The notes under the pieces: generated by a model
What the model was told of the DNA's origin: nothing
Databases searched by the model: none
What the model saw: the letters and a program-made list of their open reading frames with translations, nothing else
In this document: piece by piece, positions 1 through 5,185 of the stretch
How positions within the stretch are numbered: the first letter of the stretch is position 1
How the letters are laid out: each line of letters begins with the position of its first letter
Program-made: the position numbers and the translations under genes
Assembly (NCBI GenBank): GCA_946482375.1
Contig: CAMLRH010000204.1
Coordinates: forward strand, 1-5,185
Length of the DNA stretch: 5,185 nt
DNA from: an uncultured Caulobacteraceae bacterium
GTDB taxonomy: Bacteria > Pseudomonadota > Alphaproteobacteria > Caulobacterales > Caulobacteraceae
Direction of reading: 5' to 3'

Positions 1-693
<693 letters not shown>

Positions 694-813
694 TTTTCTC
701 GGCGCGCTCAGGGGTGGGGCGATGATGGACACCTTATCCTACGCCATGGCCGCTGGTTTTTCGCCAGGGGTCGTCGCCCGCCGCGCGGTTGGGCAAGTGA
801 TGACGTCCAGTGA

Positions 814-847
814 TTGTCAACCATCTGGTTGGTAGGTTGAATACAAT
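814..847 (+). promoter_or_regulatory. Possible promoter overlapping an inverted-repeat operator
   Basis: TTGTCA at 814-819 lies 17 nt before TTGAAT at 837-842, and TACAAT follows at 842-847. Between and across these lies the inverted repeat TCAACC (817-822) and GGTTGA (835-840), with a smaller nested one, AACCA (819-823) and TGGTT (826-830). A repressor of the TetR type often binds such a site between the -35 and -10 boxes, but no regulator gene is visible here. Transcription would run toward the receptor gene, leaving a leader of about 330 nt, or toward the tiny open frame at 854. The -10 match is weak. Confidence 0.3.
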
Positions 848-998
848 TTCTGGATGCGCAAGTCGTTGCCGAATCGGCGCGCGGCGGAACTTCGACATGA
901 TTCATGGGAAAGGTGGGATGCACGCTTCGTGCGGAGGCTCCTAGCATTGACCAGCACCTGACGTAGTCATCCCGAGTGAACGGATGGAACTGAGCGGC

Positions 999-1047
999 GT
1001 TGACACCGACGTTACGTCAAGTTACGGTCAACTAGTTAGTTAGATAT
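999..1047 (+). promoter_or_regulatory. Putative promoter/operator region of the TonB receptor gene
   Basis: TTGACA, a perfect -35 box, is at 1000-1005, but no good -10 box sits 16-18 nt after it. A second option uses GTTAGATA at 1039-1046 as the -10 element, which fits five of the seven fixed positions of the Caulobacter-type GCTANAWC. The DNA between is unusually repetitive: a palindrome GACGT-T-ACGTC (1008-1018), a near-tandem repeat GTTACGTCAA (1011-1020) and GTTACGGTCAA (1021-1031), flanking GTTGAC (999-1004) and GTCAAC (1027-1032), and the 8-bp palindrome AACTAGTT (1030-1037). The 10-bp repeat spacing matches one DNA turn. Transcription factor binding is inferred, and the bound protein is unknown. 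Confidence 0.4.
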
Positions 1048-1170
1048 GTCTGACGCGGAAGGGGGCGTCGCACGCGGGCCGTCTCTGCTCAAGTGCGGCC
1101 GCAGAACAAGTCATCCCAATACAGCCGACGCGCGGCAACGAATAAAGGTGGCCCCGGGGCGGGCGCCAAC

Positions 1171-1176
1171 GGAGGG
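1171..1176 (+). promoter_or_regulatory. Ribosome binding site that fixes the receptor start
   Basis: GGAGGG lies 3 nt before ATG at 1180. The open frame extends upstream to a GTG at 1093, but that codon lacks a comparable site and its 29 extra residues (rich in Gly, Ala, Asn, Arg) would precede the signal peptide. The ATG at 1180 is therefore the start. Confidence 0.75.
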
Positions 1177-1179
1177 AAT

Positions 1180-3321
1180 ATGAGATACGGATTGATTGGC
1201 GTTGGCATCCTCGGAGGCGCAATCTGCGCCCCCGGCGCCGTATTCGCCCAGGCTGCTTCCGAAGGGGTTACGGGCGAGTCTGGCGGCGCGACGCTCGAAG
1301 AGATCGTCGTCACGGCCCAGAAGCGCGAAGAGCGCCTTCAGGACGTTCCGATCGCGATCACCGCCGTCACCGCCCAGGCGGTAGAAGACAAGGCGGTGGT
1401 GTCGATCGTTGATCTGCAAAGGCTGACGCCCGGCCTCAGCATCACCCGGCAGAACAATTTGCCGCTCACCTTCATCCGCGGCGTCGGCACCACCAATGGC
1501 GGCCCCTGGGAGTCCGCGACGGCGACCTACGTGGACGGGTTCTACTACTATGCTCCCGCCGCCACGATCTTCAACCTGTCCAATATTGAGCGGATCGAGG
1601 TCCTCAAGGGGCCGCAAGGCACCATGTTCGGCCGGAACGCGACCGCCGGCGTGATGAATATCGTGACGCGAAAGCCCCAGGCCCAACCCGCCATGGACCT
1701 GGGCGTCAGCTATGGCCGCTTCAATTCCCTGGAGGGCAAGCTCTACGCGACCAGCGGCGTGACCGAGAACCTGAACGCCGACATCGCCTTATACTGGGGC
1801 AACCAACCGGGCGGCTGGGGCCGCAACCTCCATGACGGCTCGAAGGTCTACACGTCCACGGATTTCGCTGTCCGGACCCGGTGGAACTGGGCGCCCACCG
1901 ATGCGACCGAGATCACCCTGTCGCTGGACTACTCGCGCGCGAAGTCCGATATCGGCGCCGCCGGCCGGATCCTCGCCCCCACCATTGCCCTCGACCAGCT
2001 GCCGCCGCCTTCGGGTTTCTACGATGTGCGGATGGACCGCCACCCGTACGGCGCCACCGAACAGAGCGGCGTGGGGCTGACCATCCGCCATGACATCGGT
2101 GATTATCAACTGGTCAGCTTGACCGGGTTTCGGCAGGACGGCTCCACAGGTGGGGTGGACCAAGACCAGTCAACGTTGAATTTTATCTGGGGACAGAACA
2201 AGCAACACTTCCGCACGTTCTCACAGGAACTGCAGATCATTTCACCCCAGATCGGTCCAATCACCTGGATCGCGGGCGTCTACTACCTCGACAATACGAC
2301 CAAGGCCGACTTGCCCATCACGGGGTCGGGCATCGGGTCGCTCCTGTATCGGGCCACCCGCGGTTCCCAGGACACGCGATCCTATTCCGCCTTCGTCCAG
2401 ACGACCGCTGAACTGAATCCGTCGACCAAGCTGACGGTCGGGGGGCGCTATACGATCGACCAGCGAGAGGTGTCGGGCCTCGTGGAGAGCAATCTCTCAA
2501 CCCAGGTCTTCCCGAAGGCGGAGGAAAGCTGGAGCCAGCCGACCTGGCGGGTGTCGCTGGACCACAAGCCCACCGACGATGTGTTGCTCTACGCCAGCTA
2601 CAATCGCGGCTTCCGGTCGGGCACCTTCAGTCCGATCAATCTGAACCAGCCCGCCGTCGCGCCCGAGACGCTGGACGCCTTTGAAGTGGGGGCGAAGTCT
2701 GACCTGTTCGACAAGCGGGTTCGCCTCAACGCCTCGGCGTTCCACTACAAGTTCCAGGATATCCAGCTCTCGACCCTGATAACCGGGCCGCTGCTGCTCT
2801 ATAACGCGGCTCGCGCCGAGATCAGTGGCGCGGAACTCTCCATCGAGGCGGTTCCGACCGACCGGCTCAGCGTCCAGTTCGGCCTTGCCTGGCTGGACGG
2901 GGAATACACCGATTTCCCCAACGCGCAGTTCTTCACCCCCAAGCTGACCGGCGGCGCGACCCAGTTCGACGGGGACGCTACCGGCAACACCACGATGATG
3001 ACGCCGGAATGGACCGCGTCCTTGGCCGCCCAGTACGTAATCCCGACCTCCGTTGGAGATTTCCGGTTCGCCGCGGACTATTATTACAACGACGGATACT
3101 TCTCGGACGTTCAGAACACCCTTCAGCAGAAATCGTACAGTGTCATCAACGCAAGTGTCGCCTGGGTTTCGCTGGATGAGCGTTATGAGACCCGGTTGTG
3201 GACCCGCAACCTCGCCGACGAGGAGTACTTCCTGCGGCTGGGCGCTTCCGCGCAGGGCTTCGTCGTGGCCCCCGCTGAACCTCTCACCTACGGGATAACG
3301 CTCATCACCCGCCTGCGTTAG
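1180..3321 (+). CDS. TonB-dependent outer-membrane receptor
   Basis: The 713-residue protein is a TonB-dependent transporter, which moves a scarce ligand across the outer membrane using energy passed from TonB-ExbB-ExbD. Residues 1-23 form a signal peptide (MRYGLIGVGILGG... ending AVFA, cleavage before Gln24). The TonB box LEEIVVTA is at 39-46. The plug domain covers roughly 50-170, with IRGVG at 99-103, YVDGFYYY at 117-124 and the family hallmark LKGPQGTMFGRNA at 142-154. The rest alternates polar and aromatic residues in the manner of a 22-strand barrel, including NRGFRSG and ETLDAFEVGAKSDL. Length is normal for the COG1629 group abundant in caulobacters and sphingomonads. There is no N-terminal signalling extension, so no direct FecA-type sigma control. 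The chain ends LITRLR instead of the usual terminal aromatic residue. The ligand cannot be read from the sequence; plant or aromatic compounds, sterols or iron chelates are all possible. A terminator follows at once. Confidence 0.93.
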   Translation: MRYGLIGVGILGGAICAPGAVFAQAASEGVTGESGGATLEEIVVTAQKREERLQDVPIAITAVTAQAVEDKAVVSIVDLQRLTPGLSITRQNNLPLTFIRGVGTTNGGPWESATATYVDGFYYYAPAATIFNLSNIERIEVLKGPQGTMFGRNATAGVMNIVTRKPQAQPAMDLGVSYGRFNSLEGKLYATSGVTENLNADIALYWGNQPGGWGRNLHDGSKVYTSTDFAVRTRWNWAPTDATEITLSLDYSRAKSDIGAAGRILAPTIALDQLPPPSGFYDVRMDRHPYGATEQSGVGLTIRHDIGDYQLVSLTGFRQDGSTGGVDQDQSTLNFIWGQNKQHFRTFSQELQIISPQIGPITWIAGVYYLDNTTKADLPITGSGIGSLLYRATRGSQDTRSYSAFVQTTAELNPSTKLTVGGRYTIDQREVSGLVESNLSTQVFPKAEESWSQPTWRVSLDHKPTDDVLLYASYNRGFRSGTFSPINLNQPAVAPETLDAFEVGAKSDLFDKRVRLNASAFHYKFQDIQLSTLITGPLLLYNAARAEISGAELSIEAVPTDRLSVQFGLAWLDGEYTDFPNAQFFTPKLTGGATQFDGDATGNTTMMTPEWTASLAAQYVIPTSVGDFRFAADYYYNDGYFSDVQNTLQQKSYSVINASVAWVSLDERYETRLWTRNLADEEYFLRLGASAQGFVVAPAEPLTYGITLITRLR

Positions 3322-3334
3322 GCGACTCCCAAGA

Positions 3335-3380
3335 TGTGGTTGCCCAGCTGCCACCCGCAGCTGGGCAACCACAGTGTTTT
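3335..3380 (+). terminator. Strong intrinsic terminator after the receptor gene
   Basis: TGTGGTTGCCCAGCTG (3335-3350) and CAGCTGGGCAACCACA (3358-3373) form a perfect 16-bp stem with a 7-nt loop (CCACCCG), followed by GTGTTTT. It begins 14 nt after the receptor stop codon. The opposite strand has no T-run after the stem, so it should work in the plus direction only. The T-run is short (four T), so some readthrough into the SnoaL-like gene is plausible. Confidence 0.88.
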
Positions 3381-3383
3381 CGT

Positions 3384-3403
3384 GACGGGCGAAGCAACCC
3401 GTC
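3384..3403 (+). repeat. Small inverted repeat downstream of the terminator
   Basis: GACGGG (3384-3389) and CCCGTC (3398-3403) flank the 8-nt CGAAGCAA. No T-run follows, so it is not a terminator. It lies about 85 nt before the SnoaL-like start and could be an operator or a leader hairpin, or chance in GC-rich DNA. Confidence 0.35.
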
Positions 3404-3465
3404 GTGAGAGCGCACATCTCGATTGAAAGAGGTGGACTCTGCCCTTGTGAAGATGAAGGGCGCAG

Positions 3466-3477
3466 CCTTCATGAAGG
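3466..3477. repeat. 12-bp perfect palindrome in the SnoaL-like leader
   Basis: CCTTCATGAAGG is its own reverse complement and is centred on an in-frame ATG (3471). It overlaps a hairpin GAAGG (3455-3459), GCGCAG, CCTTC (3466-3470). It also falls across an imperfect 18-bp tandem repeat (3453-3470 and 3471-3488, 13 of 18 identical by my reading), each copy opening with ATGAAGGG. It may influence start choice or be a protein-binding site. Confidence 0.4.
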
Positions 3478-3488
3478 GGGCCGGTATC

Positions 3489-4157
3489 ATGGAAGCGAAC
3501 GGACCGGGCGAATTCCGGGGGCGTCGAGGGCTGTTTCTCAATGCGCTGTTGTTGGGCGTGGGAGCGGCGTCCCTGACCTCGACCCGCGCTTCGGCTTCAC
3601 CGGTTGACGGCGCTGGCTCTGCTCCGCGGGAAAATTCCGAGCCGCTAGCCGCGTTGAGCGCGCAAGAAGTGAACGATCTGCGACGCCGCCTCCAGTCGAT
3701 AGAGGATCTTCTGGAAGTCGAGCGTCTAAGGTCGGACTATTGCTTTTATACAGACAAGATGTCTGACAACCTGGTGCAGTTGTCGAAGCGCGCCGACCCC
3801 TATGAAGAATTCGCCCGTCTTTTTTCCGAAGACGGGGTCTTCGACGAAGCCGGCAGCCGGGCGCAAGGCCGCGCGGCCATCGCCGAGCACCTTCGACGCA
3901 TCCATGCCGCGCAGGGGAATGTAGACGCCAACGTCCATTTTGCCACCAATCCCCGGATCGAGCTGAGCGGAGACGAGGGGACGGGCAACTGGAAGGCGCT
4001 CGTTCCGGTTCTCACCAGCAAAGGCGATCTTCTCTGGAAGAGCGGCATGTATTTCGAGCGATATGTACGCACTTCCGAAGGCTGGAAATTCCGCGAAATC
4101 GTTGGACGGGTCGCGATCTCGACGCACGTTTGGGAGTACCCGAACAAAACCCCCTGA
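3489..4157 (+). CDS. SnoaL/NTF2-like protein with a twin-arginine-type export signal
   Basis: From ATG 3489 the product has 222 residues. The N-terminus carries GRRGLF (11-16; the twin arginines are 12-13) and the hydrophobic stretch LFLNALLLGVGAASL, ending TRASA before SPVDG. This matches a Tat signal peptide, so the protein is probably exported folded to the periplasm. A linker and a charged helix lead into a SnoaL-like fold (about 58-215), with Tyr84 and Asp89 in DYCFYTD, His150 in VHFATNP and Arg202 in WKFREI. Tyr, Asp and His at such places form the active site in related dehydratases and isomerases (scytalone dehydratase, BaiE), but many family members have other or no known activity. 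The start is uncertain: in-frame ATGs at 3453 and 3471 and a TTG at 3423 also exist. ATG 3489 is favoured by AAGGGGG 8 nt upstream and by giving a short Tat n-region. No clear promoter of its own was seen, so expression may depend on readthrough from the receptor gene. The substrate is unknown. Confidence 0.82.
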   Translation: MEANGPGEFRGRRGLFLNALLLGVGAASLTSTRASASPVDGAGSAPRENSEPLAALSAQEVNDLRRRLQSIEDLLEVERLRSDYCFYTDKMSDNLVQLSKRADPYEEFARLFSEDGVFDEAGSRAQGRAAIAEHLRRIHAAQGNVDANVHFATNPRIELSGDEGTGNWKALVPVLTSKGDLLWKSGMYFERYVRTSEGWKFREIVGRVAISTHVWEYPNKTP

Positions 4158-4293
4158 TGGTCGCCGATCCAGTGAGGAGCCGCCGGCCTAGCGACCTTGA
4201 GGGCCGATGTCCGGCGCTGTGGCCAAGCCTGCGGACCCTGTGGTGAGCCAGCTTCGCCTTGCAATCGCCGCCGTTCGGGCGGACGACTATGGC
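4158..4293. other. Gap between the SnoaL-like and SIMPL genes
   Basis: These 136 bp hold no T-run terminator and no promoter that I trust. GGTCGC (4159-4164) and GCGACC (4191-4196) could pair across a 26-nt loop, but this is weak. The gap stays open in the frame of the next gene from ATG 4207, so it is coding if that upstream start is used. Confidence 0.45.
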
Positions 4294-5010
4294 ATGGCAG
4301 AACGCATCATCACCCCCGTCGTCATTGCCGCCGGACTGGTTGCGCTGGGCGCGATCGGCGGTGGCGCGCTGATCGGCAAGGGCGTCGAGAATGCTCGCAC
4401 CGGCGACCGCAGCGTCACGGTCCGGGGGCTTTCCGAGCGCACGGTGAAGGCCGACCTGGCCGTCCTGCCGCTGCGTTTCGCCTCGGCCGGCAACTCGCTG
4501 GAGGAGGTGCAGGCGCAGGTCGACGCCAACCTGGTCAACGTGCGGCGCTTCCTGGCGGCCGAGGGTTATGGGCCCGCGGAGGTGGATCTCGGCCGGCTGG
4601 AGGTCGTCGACCAGTACGCCCGCGAGTACCAGCAGCAGAACGTCGGCGCCCGCTATCTCGTCGCCCAGACGGTCACCGTGCGCACCACCAACGTCGAGAA
4701 GGTGCAGGCGACCACGCGCAACCTGTCGGCGCTCGTTCGCCAGGGCGTGGTGCTGCAGGACTTCCGCGGCCCCTCTTACGTCTTCACCAAGCTCAACGAT
4801 GTGCGTCCGAAGATGATCGCCGAGGCCACGGCCAGCGCGCGCACCGGCGCCCAGCAGTTCGCCCGCGATTCCGGGTCCGCGCTCGGCCCCATCCGCTCGG
4901 CGCATCAGGGCTCATTCGAGATCCTCGGCCGTGACGAGGGGACCGAGGAAAACTCGCAGGTTTTCAAGCGCATCCGCGTGGTGACGACGGTCAACTACCA
5001 GCTCCGCTAG
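4294..5010 (+). CDS. SIMPL (DUF541) domain protein with an N-terminal membrane anchor
   Basis: This 238-residue protein begins MAERIITPVVIAAGLVALGA. That is a single hydrophobic segment (about 6-28) that should anchor it in the inner membrane, with the rest in the periplasm, or act as an uncleaved signal. The SIMPL domain runs from about 38 (RSVTVRGLSERTVKADLAVL) to the end (VVTTVNYQLR) and includes the family's long helix around SLEEVQAQVDANLVNVRRFL and the segment LNDVRPKMIAEATASARTGA. The family occurs in many bacterial envelopes, and bacterial members such as E. coli YggE are linked to stress tolerance with no agreed biochemical activity. An in-frame ATG at 4207, preceded by GAGGG, would add 29 residues. 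I prefer 4294 because it places the membrane segment at the N-terminus, as in relatives. Codons are strongly GC-ending, like dusA. It is co-directional with the SnoaL-like gene but probably not functionally tied to it. Confidence 0.87.
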   Translation: MAERIITPVVIAAGLVALGAIGGGALIGKGVENARTGDRSVTVRGLSERTVKADLAVLPLRFASAGNSLEEVQAQVDANLVNVRRFLAAEGYGPAEVDLGRLEVVDQYAREYQQQNVGARYLVAQTVTVRTTNVEKVQATTRNLSALVRQGVVLQDFRGPSYVFTKLNDVRPKMIAEATASARTGAQQFARDSGSALGPIRSAHQGSFEILGRDEGTEENSQVFKRIRVVTTVNYQLR

Positions 5011-5048
5011 CCAGCGGGGCGACCAGAGGTCGCAACAAAGCGGCCTAA

Positions 5049-5074
5049 TTGTCGGCGCCGGGCTCCCCTATATG
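5049..5074 (+). promoter_or_regulatory. Putative housekeeping promoter of the right-edge gene
   Basis: TTGTCGG (5049-5055), 11 nt, then CCTATATG (5067-5074) fits the Caulobacter-type pattern TTGaCgS, 10-14 nt, GCTANAWC. The -35 part has one mismatch, and five of the seven fixed positions of the -10 part agree. Transcription would start near 5080, which puts the in-frame ATG at 5072 outside the message and leaves a leader of about 60 nt before ATG 5141. Confidence 0.5.
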
Positions 5075-5140
5075 GGTCAGTCAACGACAAGGGCGGCCAC
5101 CCAAGCGCCGCCACCCGAGGAAAGAGGATCTCCGTCACCC

Positions 5141-5185
5141 ATGACCTTCGCTGAGGGCATACGCGCGCGTCTGCGCCAGATCGCC
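5141..5185 (+). CDS. Start of an unidentified gene, cut by the right edge
   Basis: Only 15 codons are visible: MTFAEGIRARLRQIA, a basic, probably helical start that is too short to assign to a family. GAGGA at 5124-5128 lies 12 nt upstream, a little far for a ribosome site, and a promoter-like element sits at 5049-5074. An in-frame ATG at 5072 would add 23 residues (MGQSTTRAATQAPPPEERGS and onward), but it lies within the predicted -10 element. That this is a gene is likely from its context; its function is unknown. Confidence 0.5.
   Translation, partial: MTFAEGIRARLRQIA

Larger units (their letters stand above)
694..1179. other. Divergent intergenic region between dusA and the TonB receptor gene
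   Basis: This 486-bp stretch holds no convincing gene and no RNA gene I recognise. It contains two operator-like clusters (814-847 and 999-1047), a small hairpin at 920-932 (GCACG, CTT, CGTGC), another at 1052-1069 (GACGC, 8-nt loop, GCGTC) in the probable leader of the receptor gene, and a 35-codon open frame at 854-961 that I do not annotate as a gene. The longer minus-strand frames here have no recognisable motif. Base composition around 810-850 and 1010-1050 is visibly richer in A and T than the flanking genes, as expected of promoter DNA. It could also mark the left boundary of an inserted cassette. Confidence 0.6.

Noticed and set aside
1093..1179. Upstream GTG start for the receptor
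   Set aside because: It would bury the signal peptide behind 29 low-complexity residues, and GGAGGG stands directly before ATG 1180.
2497..3417. Long minus-strand open frame (306 codons) opposite the receptor gene
   Set aside because: It shadows the receptor 3' half, runs across the terminator and has no recognisable domain.
4012..4905. Minus-strand frame (297 codons) and the plus-strand frame 4197-4934 over the SIMPL gene
   Set aside because: Both are alternate frames of GC-rich coding DNA; only the frame ending at 5010 shows a membrane segment and the SIMPL pattern.
5019..5033. Hairpin GCGACC-AGA-GGTCGC after the SIMPL gene as a terminator
   Set aside because: The stem is only 6 bp and AACAAAG follows, with no T-run. 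The same 6-mer pair at 4159-4164 and 4191-4196 looks like coincidence in GC-rich DNA.

Overview
This GC-rich window (base composition judged by eye) looks like a bacterial chromosome segment from an alphaproteobacterium. Order Caulobacterales is the best guess, with sphingomonads as the alternative. The guess rests on the style of the DusA, TonB-receptor and SIMPL proteins and on a promoter near the right edge that fits the Caulobacter-type housekeeping pattern (TTGaCgS, 10-14 nt, GCTANAWC). No marker fixes the genus.

Layout: (1) 1-693, minus strand: the N-terminal 231 codons of dusA, a tRNA dihydrouridine synthase, cut by the left edge. (2) 694-1179: a 486-bp divergent intergenic region. It holds no convincing gene but two clusters of operator-like repeats with promoter-like hexamers, near 814-847 and 999-1047. 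(3) 1180-3321, plus strand: a complete TonB-dependent outer-membrane receptor with signal peptide, TonB box, plug and barrel. (4) 3335-3380: a strong intrinsic terminator with a perfect 16-bp stem, followed by a second small hairpin. (5) 3489-4157, plus strand: a SnoaL/NTF2-like protein with a twin-arginine-type signal, so probably periplasmic. (6) 4294-5010, plus strand: a membrane-anchored SIMPL (DUF541) protein. (7) 5049-5074: a promoter, then the first 15 codons of an unidentified plus-strand gene from 5141.

How the parts may work together (inference): the receptor would import a scarce substrate across the outer membrane using TonB energy. The co-oriented exported SnoaL-like protein may bind or modify that substrate, or a product of it, in the periplasm. 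The terminator between them would set unequal expression. Both genes sit between two housekeeping-type genes and read as somewhat less strongly GC-biased at third codon positions, which suggests an accessory two-gene cassette. There is no CRISPR array, transposase, tRNA, rRNA or phage gene. I see no clear novel defence or mobile system. The most interesting part is the receptor/SnoaL pair and its regulatory DNA.
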